Source of the DNA: Lingula anatina
Lineage: Eukaryota; Brachiopoda; Lingulata; Lingulida; Lingulidae
Direction of reading: 5' to 3'
Length of the DNA stretch: 58,100 nt
Assembly: GCF_001039355.2 (NCBI RefSeq)
Contig: NW_019774981.1
Span: 147,666-205,765 of the forward strand
A program made the position numbers and the translations under genes. Shown here piece by piece: positions 40,393 through 52,241 of the stretch. Below the pieces are notes generated by a model that saw only the letters and a program-made list of their open reading frames with translations, was not told the origin of the DNA and ran no database searches. Position 1 is the stretch's first letter. The number at the start of each line of letters is the position of its first letter.

Positions 40393-43300
40393 ATGTCTTC
40401 CATGGCCTTTCTCTTGATGCTGGCAGTCTACACGGTAACAAACGCAGACGCCGTGCTGGGAAAGTATAAGGATGAAACTGCTACGAGGAGGATCCACTTT
40501 CCTAAACCAGGCCGCTGTAACGTGGGACTCTTGATGAACCCTGATTGGGATAAGGTTGGTACACCTTCTCTTGTGGATTGGAAAGTCACAAATAAAGAAA
40601 ACCCTGAACTATAAGCGTGATTGATGCGCGCAAGCTCCTTCATTTTTAACGATCCATATTCGCACGCTTATCCTCTGGCAGTCAGCGACTAGCGCAAAGT
40701 GCAAATGTGCAACTTTCATAGTTTTGTAGAAAGTCTAAAAGGTATACAACATTGGTCAAAAAGGTTGTCCCACCCCCAATTTAATGTGCTTTTGTTTATA
40801 AATGATCACATCACAGGAGTTAATTGCTATGAATGGTGATTTTCATTCCAGACACCATAACTAACATGATTAGTGGTACAGGAAATACAAACTAGCCGTT
40901 AAGACATCCATATTTAATGTCATTTATTCACATTTATTTCATGTAGGCCCTACCCCCCTCCGATGTTCCGAATCCGATGTTCCACTGTCATTTCCATGGA
41001 GGTTAATAAATACCCATTAAATTTTAAATGACACCACCAAATGTCACCAAATTTACACACAATTAGCATTAGGGAATGCTCGTTAAAGATTACGTGTCTA
41101 TTAGCGTGTGTGGCTATCGCGCACTGTAATTTTCTCCTGTAGACGGCGCTACTGCCTTCAACAAGGGTAACAATTCTGTTTTATGGGATATTGTCCCATG
41201 TTTCCTAAAAAGCTTGGCGGAATTGGTCCAGACTATTTGGGGTTTAGTTCTCCTCTGGATTGCACACTTCAATTCACGCCACGGGTGCTCAGTAGGTTTA
41301 TTATTAGGATTCAAAGATGATATCTCCAGCCTCAGAACATTGGGTTTCTGCAACAAATTACTCACAACATGAGAACTGTGTGGAAGTTTGCTGACATGAT
41401 GAAGCCTGGATCACCCCCGAAGTCCCCTCTTGCAGATATAATGAGGTATCAGTTAAGAATGTTAAGTTCAGTGACCCCAGAAATTCCAGAACTTGGTCAA
41501 CCATCACTAGGAACAAGTTTGTTTTGCTGAAGAATCGATGTATTTCTTGTATGCCTTCGATGGTTAAATTAGGGCATGTAGACATGTCGTAGAATGCTTT
41601 TTGCAATGTTTGTGAAGGATATTATCGCCTGAGGTGTCAGGTCAGTCCACGTTTGGAGAGATTTCCAAGCCCATGGTTTTAGTGCATTGTTCTTACCGAA
41701 AAAGAACGTTATTGGGACAATTCAAAGGAACGTCCTCAACAAATATCTCACTCCATTTGCAAGAGGTGACTTCAGGGATACTGCAGGCGTCATCGTGCAA
41801 ATGCACTTGCTCACAACTCTCGTCTGCTGAGTGATTTGTTGCAGAAACTCAATGTTTAGAGGATGGAGAAACCACCTTTGAGGCCTGTCATTAACCTGAC
41901 TAAACATCCGTGACATGAATTGAAGTGTGCAATGCAAAGGAGAACCAAACTCTTAATAATCTGGACCAACTCTCCCAAGCTCTTTAGGAAGAATGGGACA
42001 ATATTCCATAATACAGAATTGTTACCCTTGTTGAAGGCAGGCCGCGCCACCTACAGGAGGTAATTACAGTACCAGGCCTACCCAACTACCAGACTCGGCA
42101 CCTAAGGATCCTGTATATCGGACCACACTACCCGTTTTCAAGGTGTGTGTCAGATCTCATTTCGGAGTATCAGTCAGAACACCGACAGGATGAGCCCACG
42201 CTCGGCTGTCATCTTGATTGGATAGTAAACGATTGTCGTAAAATCGCTATATGATTTTAAAACCGGGTGCATAAATTTGAAAACCACCTAGAACAACCTT
42301 AGACTGCCACATTAATCTAATACAATGCAAAAAAGCCCTATCAAAAGGTGTTAAAACATTAAAACCGAATGTCGTAATGTGCCCATATACCCCCATAGAG
42401 ACAATAAAATGGAGAACTCTAAAGTAAGAGTACAGTCTAAGGTTGTTCTAGATGGTTTTCAAATTTATGCACCCGGTTTTAAAATCATATAGCAATTTTA
42501 CGACAATCGTTTACTATCCAATCAAGGTGACAGCCGAGCGTGGATGAGCCCGCAGTCTTCCTACAAAATTTGTTCTGGGGTATGATACTCCGAAATGCGA
42601 TCTGACACACACCTTGAAAACGGGTAGTGTGGTGTGATATACCGGCTAATTTGGGATCCTTATGTGCCGAGTCTGGTAGTTGGGTAGGCCTGAGTACTCG
42701 GTAAACACAAACGCTACTAGACAAGTGACCTTTAACGAGCACACCCTAATGCTAAATATGTGAAAATTTGATGACAATTGGTGATGTCATTTCAATTTAA
42801 TGGACATTTCTTTGCCTCTGTGAAAACCACAGTGAAATGCCGGATTTGAGGGGATACAGGTTATAAATGTGAATGAATGGTATTAAATATTGATATTCAC
42901 CGCTAGTTTGTATTTTCTATATCACTAATCATGATAGTTATGGTATCTGGAATAAAAATCACTATTTATAACAATCTTCACCTGTGATGTGATCATTTAT
43001 AAATAAAAGCACATGATACTGAAGGTGGGACAACCTTTTTGACCAATGTTGTATATCTGAGAAGATTTCTGGCAAACCGCAGCAGGTTTGCCATTTTTAT
43101 CCGGCGTTTAAAGAATTTAAACTACCTCCGAGCGTGTAAAGTTAACCAACCGTTAAGAAGATTTACATTTGGTTAGTGCTAAACAACGTTTATGAAACCC
43201 GGTTAAACGTCGTTTAAGTTAAACGCTGGATTTAACTGGTGGTAAGTGCAAAACGCCCTTTATAAAACTGGGCCCTGGATGTTATTTAAATTGACATTTA

Positions 43301-46300
43301 AAATTTCGTAGACTCTTTGATTTGGAATCTAGCAACCCAGTTGGGCAAATGTATAAGAGAGATTAAATTATTTATATAAAAACAAGAATTGTAGCATTTT
43401 GCAACAACATTAATCCAGGTAAAAAGTAGTTTGACTTAATACCAAAATATTACATAAAAAGTAATTTTTTGTTTTTGATTTTTGTGATTAATTAATTATT
43501 TTCCAATAGGCCTTTTAAAAGATGGGCTAAAAAATATACACAAAGATAAACAATCATTTGTCTAGGATGGGATTTCACAGTACAACAATAAAAACAAAGG
43601 TTCGAACCTTATGATCTTTACAATTTTAACACTTTATTGTCAAAAGTTTGCATGCTAACAATAAAAGTACATTTAAAACGTAGGCTGTAATTGATGGAAA
43701 ATAGTATGTTTTAACTTTACAGTCAAGATTGAATTAATTCAGATATGATAAGGCAGATTCAAGTATGGCAGTTAATTTAAAATGAAAATTAAGGAATGAA
43801 AGGAGAAAGAGAGAGATACAAGGCCAAGGAGAGAATACAGAGAGGCATATCGACAGACACACACAGGTAGAACTAGAACCATACATTGTATACGAGTACC
43901 ATTGTTCCTCTGTTCCTTTCAGAATGCTGGTATATTCACATGGTACATAGGGGTTTTGTTGTCTTTTTATCGATTGCTTACTGTCTTTGATGTTATACTG
44001 TGACTTTGTGTTTTCCAGGAAAATTGATTGCATAGAAACATACATATGCTGGTAGCTAAATGCTTAAATCTTTTTCTTTTTTGTTTTGTTGAAATTATCC
44101 TCACCTAATAAAATAAAAATAATAATTTGTTTTAATCCAAAAAGGAACAAACATTACTGTGTCAAATGGAAAACTTTCAGCTGCGAAAGTGCTTTGCTCA
44201 CTTTGAAGATTCGATCAGCACTGGTTTTGTTCTTTAATTTTTTCCTACAAGTATAACGTTGTAAAAAAACATGGCAAACTTCTGTATAGAAAAAAATTGC
44301 GCGATTCTAGTTTGTTTTTCACTGAATATAACACAAAGATAAAATGCAACATGCAAATATATTAAATGAACTATTTTTTATTTTTGGCGCAAAAATCGTG
44401 TCTGAAATATCAAACTATACACATGAAAACACTATATATGTTGCAGTCGACAACAGAAAAAACCCTATTACCTATTGCACCAAGTGCTTAAACAATAGTG
44501 ATTTCTTTCTGGCATTTTTCCGTGGAACATGTGTTACGTACGTTTTAGCCATGACTCAACGCCCCATAGACTACATTTTTTAAAAATATATAGACTTCCT
44601 TACTTAGTTATCATTTACCATAACTGAATCAATACAACATTTATTGCAGCACGATACAAAATATGAAAATTCCCAAAAATCTCCCGAAAAACACGTGACC
44701 GTTTGGCTCTTTATATAATGATATAGACCATGCCAAAACTTACCTGTAGATGTAAAAAATATAGACAACCGTGGATTTTTTCATTCAGTTTTATTTTTAT
44801 AATTGCATTTATATTGTAAATTTTCATCTACCGTGTAAACATACACGACAGCATGAGTAAAGCAATATAAGGCATTAATGTAATTTATAGCTGCAAGGAG
44901 AATGGTTGGAAATTGCCATCACCAGACTTTCTACACACAACGAAGAGAGGTACTTGCAGAACTACCATCAACGCTTGACGTACGTCAGCGAGGAAGGCAC
45001 TGTGTATGTCGCTAATGAGACAGGAATGTAAGTGTGTTTAGAATTGCGACAGGTGTATCGTGGCTATTTCTGAAGTATTTTGATGTGAGATAATATTGAA
45101 ATATTGTGATAGGTGGGATTTGCTGGTTCCAAAGAATTTCTCAAAGCGTTCTTCCGTCAGTGTCAAAGAACAACTGGAGGTTCTGCTTAGAAGGTTGAGT
45201 TTGTCAGATGCGTTGAGACGTTAATTTTTAACTGTGATAGATAGAGTTTGTTTGAATGAAAATATGCGTTTCTTATTGTACTTCAGTTGGTCCAACGAAT
45301 CGGAATGTCTGAAATGGAATTATACCTATAAAACGACAAAACAACCGGGTGTACTGGCAGCCGTAAATGAGGGTGAGAAAAATTTTTAAAAAACTAATGG
45401 ATAAGGGATATTATTATTGTTTTTGTTTCTTTCTTGGTCCTTTTTTAAGGCAATGATTACATTGGCACTAATTTAGAGTTTTCATTTTTTGTTTCTTTTT
45501 GTCTTGACTAGCTAAAATATTTTTCATGAATTCACATTATAATTTTTGTATGCAATAACGATATATTTAACTAAAAACACTTTAAATTTCTGTGCCTAGT
45601 TTCTTCGACTAATACGCTGTATTACGTTTAGTACTTTCCCCTTTTTTCTGTTTTTAACTGTTCTTATTTTTATTTTTATTTTTAATTATTATTATTATTA
45701 TTATTATAATTTTTGCTGTCCTGTTCTTCATTTGACTGTCCTATCTGTTTGCAGACGGCAAAATCCTATTTACAGGCTTTGTCGTTGACATTGCCTACGA
45801 CTACTATATGTGCGCCAAGTACTTTGCCGACTTAGATGAGTACCAGTTTACTCTTTGGAGCAAAAAAATGTTCTTCAGCGCATCTGACATAGTTAACCGT
45901 ATCTCATCGGATCCTTGTCTAAGAGAAAAAAGGTTTTATCCAGTTGTGCATGACGGACGTAAGTAGATGAACATATGGCGGGTAATTCCGTTTGTGCGTG
46001 CGTGCGTGCGTGCGTGTGTGTGAATGTGCATTTGTCGTGTTTGTGTGTGTGTGTGTGTGTGTGTGTTGGGCTGTGTGTGTGTACGTGTGTGTGTGAGAGA
46101 GAGAGAGAAAGAGAGAGTGAGAGAGTGAGAGAGAAAGAGAGAGTTTTTTTTACTGAATATGAATTGACGGATTTTGACTTTTTAATATTTTAAAAATTCT
46201 GGAGAAAGCTTTGTTAAAGACTATGGCTACAAGGATGACATTGTATTTAACCGCTACAGTTCTCATCTTTCAGTATTTATTTTTTTCTCAGGATGCGGCC

Positions 46301-46320
46301 TACCTCCAGGGCAAGAGTAA
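40393..46320 (+). CDS. lipocalin-like secreted protein (gene 1), six exons
   Basis: Proposed exons: 40393-40554, 44891-45027, 45113-45193, 45287-45372, 45755-45958, 46292-46320, about 232 residues, all junctions GT-AG and phase-consistent. A signal peptide is followed by PKPGRC, then PDWDK joined across a 4.3-kb intron to LQGEWLEIAI. That is the lipocalin first conserved region with its G-x-W motif (G57, W59). Later VVDIAYDYYMCAKYF resembles the second conserved region, and the tail RCGLPPGQE supplies a last cysteine. Lipocalins are beta-barrel carriers of small hydrophobic ligands; the ligand here is unknown. AATAAA at 46404-46409 lies 84 bp after the stop. The short last exon is the least certain: reading through instead ends at TAG 45964-45966. 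Confidence 0.65.
41114..41365 (-). pseudogene. Tc1-like transposase C-terminal fragment (left arm)
   Basis: The minus frame reads LNPNNKPTEHPWRELKCAIQ, recognisable as the Tc1 transposase end usually seen as LNPIEHLWRELK, including the third acidic residue region. It has no start and the rest of the enzyme is missing or decayed. An inverted, more damaged copy lies at 41820-42060. Confidence 0.6.
41820..42060 (+). pseudogene. inverted second copy of the Tc1 transposase fragment (right arm)
   Basis: The reverse complement of this stretch aligns with 41140-41360 (for example CCTTCAACAAGGGTAACAAT in both). It carries frame breaks and cannot encode a functional enzyme. Confidence 0.6.
42073..42692. 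mobile_element. nested 620-bp palindromic element with 5-bp target duplication
   Basis: The ends are CAGGCCTACCCAACTACCAG and its complement. AGTAC flanks both sides (42068-42072 and 42693-42697), a perfect 5-bp duplication. The two arms are inverted copies of about 255-300 bp around a centre near 42380. No coding sequence, so it depends on a transposase elsewhere. The insertion site is intact in the opposite arm of the host palindrome. Confidence 0.8.
43270..44678 (+). repeat. intron block shared by the two lipocalin genes
   Basis: 43270-44035 aligns with 52835-53735, and 44050-44678 aligns with 57480-58100. The second copy is interrupted by the foldback element and has an extra ~180-bp LTR-like piece. 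This shows that the duplication included intron 1. Open frames within it are not conserved as coding. Confidence 0.8.
45990..46145 (+). repeat. GT- and GA-rich microsatellite
   Basis: Runs of GTGC, GT and GAGA lie within the last intron of lipocalin gene 1. Confidence 0.9.
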
Positions 46321-47129
46321 AACGCTCAACAAAACACTACGTCCAGCGAGTTACTGTAGAGAACAACTTGAGATTTTGAAATCATGTAACTTCGCATCTA
46401 TTGAATAAAAATTCTTCATTCTTTAGAGCTTAACATGGTTATAACAAGGAACTTAGATGTATTTTATTTTGAATTTATCGCGTTCGTTTCTAATTTTTTC
46501 GGACATAGAACTCAACTTTAGACGTGCAGTAAACGTAAACTCTCTCTCTCTCTCTCTCTCTCAACGACAATACATATAGTAGATATTATGCAATAAAAGG
46601 CGAAAATGGCGATTAACAATACAATTGGCTTTTAACAGATTTAATGATACTACAAGAAAAGAGAAACATTTTTGCCCTGTTTAAAGGGATAATAACTTTT
46701 CGTTTAGGCCAAAAAATGAATTTTCCTGGAGTAAACAACAATATCCCATACTAGGTTGATAAATCCATTTTTACATTCAAACTTAGTCCCTGGTTTTTAT
46801 AATCATTCTTTTTGGATAATAAGCAACCTTAGAATCGATTAGATGATGCTGGTGATCAATTAATTATTTTGTGTTAATGAAAATAAGCTGTATTGGTACC
46901 TCGTCTTATGTAGGATATTCCATGATTTATAGACATCCTCTGTATTCGAAAAATACTTGATTTTTGACACGTTATCGCACTGACAGCGAGTTTTAGAGTC
47001 TTTTTTTAATAATGGTATTATTCTACTCAAAAGTGTTACAAGGTCGAAGCAAAAGTCCCTGACTGAACTTCGATGATGGGGTAATGAATTTACTGTGGAG
47101 AAAACAGGATGTATTCCACTTAGCAGTAA
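46321..47129. other. 3' flank of lipocalin 1 and intergenic space
   Basis: Poly(A) signal at 46404-46409 and a (CT)n run at 46538-46562. Otherwise nothing recognised. Confidence 0.5.
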
Positions 47130-48096
47130 GGCCACACTTTTTTAATTTTATGGATGACATCCTGCGCGCGCACGGATTTTCGCCCGTTCTCCAAAAAAAA
47201 AAAAAAAAAAAAAAAAAAGCCCCCCCCCCAGCCCCCAACGAAGTCGGTTGTCGCAAACGTTGTTATTGAATTTGCAAGGAAATGAGCTTTCTGCGCATGC
47301 GTATTTTCGCCACGTGGAAATGCGGCCACTTTGCTGTCAAATTCATCTCTAGGATTACTTTCAAATTACACAACAATAAAAGTCATCAAGAGAACGGGCG
47401 CCATCGTTTTGGATTGGTATGCCATTGATATTGGGCATGGAGATATCACCTTTTTACAATTGTGCGAAAGGCTGGCGGCGGCCGAAACATTTCTGTGACA
47501 TTCTGTATAAAGCAGCACATTAATACCAGGTTTTCTGTAGCGAAAAAAGGGTCGACAAGGGCGTCGAGGTATTTGGTGGGCTGAAGGTCGGACAGGCCAC
47601 CTGACAGTTTAGCTGCTTCGTGTGAGTTGAAGTTGACAAAATGGCATCGTCTGAAATGACCTTTAATAGATTTGGTAGTATTAAGCATATCTTTGCATCA
47701 TTTTTTAAACATTTCTGTGAAGTGTTCAAAATGTTTTAATATTCTGAGAATACAAATAAAGACGCACTGTTTGATTGATATTTGTTTTATTGATTGCTAT
47801 ACCAAATGAATGCATGAAATAACCTTAAATAGATTTGGTAATATGAAGTATATCAATTCATGACTTTTTTTACATTTCTACGAAGTATTCACAATGCTTT
47901 AATATTTTGAGAGCATGGATAAAGACATATTGTTAGTTTGATACGTGTTTCTGTGGTTAAATTTGTGTTTCCAGCTGTGTACTGACAGCATTCCTTTACT
48001 TAAGCAGTTTTTTTTTGGACTGTTTTTTTTTCGCCCTCTCGCACCGATTTTGGGGTACCCAGAGGATGTCATCCATAAAAATAAAAAAGTGTGGCC
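47130..48096. mobile_element. Harbinger-like non-autonomous element, 967 bp
   Basis: Inverted ends GGCCACACTTTTTTAATTTT and its complement, followed inward by ATGGATGACATCC on both sides. TAA flanks both ends (47127-47129 and 48097-48099), the 3-bp TWA duplication typical of PIF/Harbinger. Runs of A/T and C occur just inside the ends (47194-47230). Inside there are two similar blocks (CCTTTAATAGATTTGGTA... and CCTTAAATAGATTTGGTA...), but no transposase. A right-end fragment of the same family begins the window. Confidence 0.7.
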
Positions 48097-48912
48097 TAAG
48101 TGATATTTTTCCTGTTGGAGTCAGAAGCCAGGGGTTGGGCCAGGATCATCCTGGATAATTGCATAAACTTGGGCCTTATAAATGGGTGCCTTTTATTCTT
48201 GCTATTTCCATTTTTAATTTTATTTTCAACGTTTGGTTTCCTGAATTTGGCATTTCCTAATTAGACGTGGTCGTTTACCTAAAAATAAACTAAAAATATG
48301 CACTGATAACCTTTCATATGAAGTGATTCCAATTAAACATGGTTTCAGACAATTAATAAAACACTTTAATAGCGGTCGTGTCCTCATGACATTATTTGTC
48401 TTTTTATGAATGCAATTTTCATATTTTTGTACGGAAATTTGTTTTCCTGTTTCTCCCTTAAATCAACCCAGGTTAATTACCCGTGGTAATATAAATTCTT
48501 GCTATAAATAAGAACCTGAAAACTAGTTCATCTGCGACTGGTCGTCAGATTGAGAAACCTTCTGACAATATTATCGTTTCAGTGATCAGCTTTCATAAAA
48601 CAGGTAGGCTGTAGATTTGCGATCGTGTATTTCGATATGGATTCAAGCATATAAGGACAGATGTAGGCCTCGCAAGTAAAATGATCAGGCTATTTTTATG
48701 ATAACTTTTTTCAAAAATAGTATTATATATAGAAGTGTTTCGGAAATAATTTATATTAAAAGTATCATTTAAAGTTAACTTTATGAGGGCATTGAACGTC
48801 TCATCAAGACGATAAGTAAAGCAGTAAACCATAAAAAATAATGATCTCGAATGCATTGTTATAGTTTGGACAAAAAACACCAGTATTTATTGTTCTTGAA
48901 GGATAACTGAAG
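48097..48912. other. intergenic and 5' flank of the AbfB gene
   Basis: No gene or repeat recognised. Confidence 0.4.
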
Positions 48913-50256
48913 ATGTTTTCCCTGTGTATTGCCGCCGTTGTTGTGTTGGTCTCTCCCAGCCTTGTCCACGCCCAGGAGACGGGCACCGGTGAGTGTTTGT
49001 GTTTTTTGAAATTTTCATTCTTTTTTCGGAAGATGATATCTATTACAACAGCCAACACTTCTTACATTAAAATCGACTGTAACAACTGTATTTTAGGTTG
49101 AAATATAACTTTTATCTTATAAAAGTACAGTTGCTACATACTAAAACTAACTGAGACCGTCCAACTCTCAAAATTACCCAAAATTAACAATGAAGTACAC
49201 TAAAATTTAGATGATTTTATTATTTTAAGAACCTTGTATGATGTTTAAATATATAGATTTCAAAAGAAAACCCGACGTATGGTTTGTGTTTACGGGCACG
49301 TTTTAAATAATCGGTTAGGTATGACATTTCCGTAAAACATGTAGCCTGTTTTTTATGCTTTTCAAGTATCCGATAACACAAAATAACATTTACTGAATTT
49401 AAAAACATCTCTGCTATGTTAGTCTTAAAAGGAAAGAAATAATTTAATCAATGCTGGAAAATATGAAGTAAGAATCTAGTTGTAAAGCGGCATCATTTTC
49501 AGATTCAAATGTTGAATATTGATTATGATATATGAAAATAAAACAGATTGGCCTTTATTTCCCCACTGATATTAAAAAGCTTTGACATTCAAACATATTC
49601 AAGCTCAAAAATAAAATAAATCTTGATAATTATTTATTTACTTTATTCAATTGCAGTTGTGCGTCTTCGTTCCCAAAATTATCCCGAATATACTTGGGGA
49701 CTCCATCCTAACGGCGACGCATACATCAATCAAGGCTTCAGCGGAAATGTTTTCCATATTGTCCCCGGGTTGACCGGACAACCAGGTACAGTGTCTTTCA
49801 ACTCCGTGGACTACCCGTGCTCCTATCTCCGTCACTATAACTTCTTCGTGAACCTCGAAAGTTCAAAGAGCCCAAGGAACGCTCACATCTTCGACAAGGA
49901 CGCCACGTTCTACCCTCGACCTGACAAATTTCTTCAAGGATACACGGCCTACGAGTCGGTGAACTACCCTGGGCACTTCATCCGCCATGCAGGCTACAGA
50001 CTGCAGATACGTAGAGACGACGGCTCTCTCCTGTTTAAGAAAGATGCCAGTTTCAAAGCTGAGCCAATTGGTACGTAGACAGTTATTTACAACTGAACTT
50101 GTAACGAATTTTGTTGATCTTCTGTGTAGTTTGATATCGTGCGCCCAATCAGCGTTTTGTCTGTGAAACAGGATGGTATAGATGAAAGGAGATATCTAAT
50201 ATATCATAATTTGTTTTCAAAACTCATGCGAAAGAGCATTTATAATTTGAGACCGC

Positions 50257-50291
<35 letters not shown>

Positions 50292-50397
50292 ATGTGTGTG
50301 TGTGTTTGCCATTGCGTTGCATGCATATATTTTTGGAGAAGAAATTGCAAAAAAAATTCTTATAATTTCAGTGTTGCTGGAAAGATGTGGCAGTTAA
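48913..50397 (+). CDS. secreted AbfB-domain protein, three exons
   Basis: Exons 48913-48988, 49657-50070 and 50372-50397 give about 171 residues, with GT-AG junctions in phase 1. The first exon is a signal peptide (MFSLCIAAVVVLVSPSLVHA). The second is almost exactly one AbfB domain (arabinose-binding beta-trefoil, PF05270 family), with repeated motifs RLRSQNYPEYTW, SVDYPCSYLRHYN and SVNYPGHFIRHAG. In that family the trefoil binds arabinose side chains of plant polysaccharides, usually attached to a glycoside hydrolase; here no enzyme domain is attached. The third exon adds only VLLERCGS. It is supported by AATAAA at 50446-50451, 49 bp after the stop. A role in binding dietary or microbial sugars outside the cell is inference. 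Confidence 0.75.
50262..50290 (+). repeat. (CT)n microsatellite
   Basis: About 14 CT units within intron 2 of the AbfB gene. Confidence 0.9.
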
Positions 50398-51819
50398 ATT
50401 CCAACTCGCCATATGCCAAGGGCAGAGACGTTTGATACACGTCCAAATAAAATGCCATATTTGGTGAAATTATTAATGGAATAAAATAGTGTTTTAAACA
50501 TTTTATTGAAGAATTATTTTTGGATACTTTTTTTATTCAATAAACTAACGATCTTTTAAAACTGTTGGAATGGAACAGTGATCAGTGTAGGCCTTGACAC
50601 GGTTCTTGTGTAAAGCATATATTTAAACCTCTTAAATTCACTTTTACTTGTAACATAGCAAAACAAACGTGAATTCACGCTCTAATAGCATGTGACGTCA
50701 CTTTCGCCAGACCGTCGTTTCTTTTATCAGCTGAGGCAACGCTATATCAAACCATAGAAAGAAACAATGAATGTTTGACGTAGGCGCGATCCTTAACAAA
50801 CAAATTTGGTTTGTTTTTCATGCTATTTTTGAGCAAGTGAATCTTATAGTGTATTAAGAAGTAAACCTACATATATCCAAAATTGCGGAAACTAAAATAT
50901 AGTCCATCTGACCAGGAATTCTATTAGATTTTTGTAATCCAACAGAATGAGATTTTTGTATTGTTCTATCCCCATTTATATTATGAGGAACCATATCAAT
51001 ATTAAAACTTCTTAAACCAAATTATCCTCATCATTTAAACAGATGATCAAAAGGAATATAATAACATGAAAATTTGGCCCATTTCTCGGTGTGCTAGTTA
51101 TGGTAGGTAATATTCGGTTTTAATTGCACTGGCCTGCAAGCATCTTTATTTTTAATTATTTCACAAAACCTTTAAAAAGTATGCCAATGTACATGTATAT
51201 TAACGAATAACCGAGGCATCCTATTTCACCATACAACCATCAGGGTGCGACGCTTTTGAATATGCAAACTTGGTTTTTTCAAACAAGTCGCACAATTCGG
51301 AAAGAAGTGCATTAATTAAAATTAATATATATATCTTTACCTTACATACTTAGTCTCCAAAATCATAAGCAATACAAAACGGTGTTTTAATGATATATGC
51401 CTCTCGAAATTTGCATGGAATCAGATATGGCAAATGCCCCAGGTGTTTGTTTTTTTTTCACACCTGGCAGGATGGAGAATACTTTATATGTATGTGGGGT
51501 AACTAGCTCTTGTAATGCACTTGTATAAAATACCTGTATAACATGTACTATGAATATTGGTCTTTCATTAAACATGTTGCCATAGCAACTAACTTTACAG
51601 GGTTAACCATCACTTTGTTCATTACAGAAAAGGGGGGGGGGAGGGAAGCCGTCTGCGCAACATAAATTATTTTTCTGTAAACACCAAGAAAAAAACAAAG
51701 AGAAAAACAGAGAGAAAGAGAAAAAAAAGAAAGAGAAGGCCACGGTGGGAAATGCGAAGTTGGAGTTAAATTGCGTTACCAGTCTCCAAATACAAATATA
51801 ATTATTTATATGTAAATAA
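50398..51819. other. intergenic sequence, no gene recognised
   Basis: Contains the AbfB poly(A) signal near its start, a G run at 51632 and purine-rich stretches near 51690-51740. Frames here have no family resemblance. Confidence 0.5.
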
Positions 51820-52070
51820 CACATGAGACAATCAACAGCAGCAAGCAAGGGATGGTGGATGTGATGAGTAGTCAGCACAGCACGTACCCGCTTTCTAAAA
51901 GCAAAGATAACATCGCAGATTTTATTAACTTGCACGTCAGAGAGCTCGGCCAATCAGTGTGCAGGCATGAGAAATCATAAGCTATAAACCTGTATAAAAT
52001 CAAACTTCCAGGTACACGCATATAACTCGCAGTCTCATTTCAGAAGAAGATCACACATCGCGCGAACCTC
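51820..52070 (+). promoter_or_regulatory. 5' flank of lipocalin gene 2
   Basis: Duplicate of 40140-40392. A clear TATA box, TATAAAAT, lies at 51993-52000, 71 bp before the ATG, and a CCAAT-containing block lies at about 51945-51957. Lipocalin 1 has lost this TATA form. Confidence 0.5.
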
Positions 52071-52241
52071 ATGTCTTCAATTTTCTTTTTCTTGATGCTG
52101 GCAGTCTACACGGTAACAAACGCAGACCCCGTGCTGGAAAAGTATAGGAATGAAACGGATGAAACTGCTACGAGTAGGATCCACTTCCCTAAACCAGGCC
52201 GCTGTAACGTGAAACCCTTGAGGAACCTTGCTTGGGATAAG
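52071..52241 (+). CDS. first exon of a second lipocalin-like gene (rest outside the window)
   Basis: Fifty-seven codons, starting MSSIFFFLMLAVYTVTNADP (signal peptide) and ending in AWDK at donor GATAAG|GTTGGT, exactly as in gene 1. HFPKPGRCNV is identical, while KYRNETDETATS has three extra codons. The frame continues past the donor in both genes but without conservation as protein. The following intron matches intron 1 of gene 1 to the window edge. By that alignment, exon 2 should lie about 213 bp beyond position 58100. Confidence 0.65.

Larger units (their letters stand above)
40747..43051. mobile_element. Tc1-derived giant palindrome in lipocalin intron 1
   Basis: Terminal inverted repeats read CAACATTGGTCAAAAAGGTT at the left and its complement at the right, flanked by TA on both sides (40745-40746 and 43052-43053), as for Tc1/mariner. 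The two halves are inverted copies of each other over about 850 bp each, meeting near 41600-41640. The right half is interrupted by a nested 620-bp element. Without that insert the unit is about 1.68 kb, the usual Tc1 size, but made of two inverted right halves. Confidence 0.75.

Noticed and set aside
43588-43615. GGTTCGAACC, resembling a tRNA B box
   Set aside because: No A box or cloverleaf around it, and the duplicate at 53140 has lost the match; it is part of a duplicated intron block.
46211-46408. 65-residue frame with a hydrophobic start
   Set aside because: It overlaps the last lipocalin exon in another frame. The lipocalin frame through 46292-46320 is better supported by splice sites, phase and the poly(A) signal.
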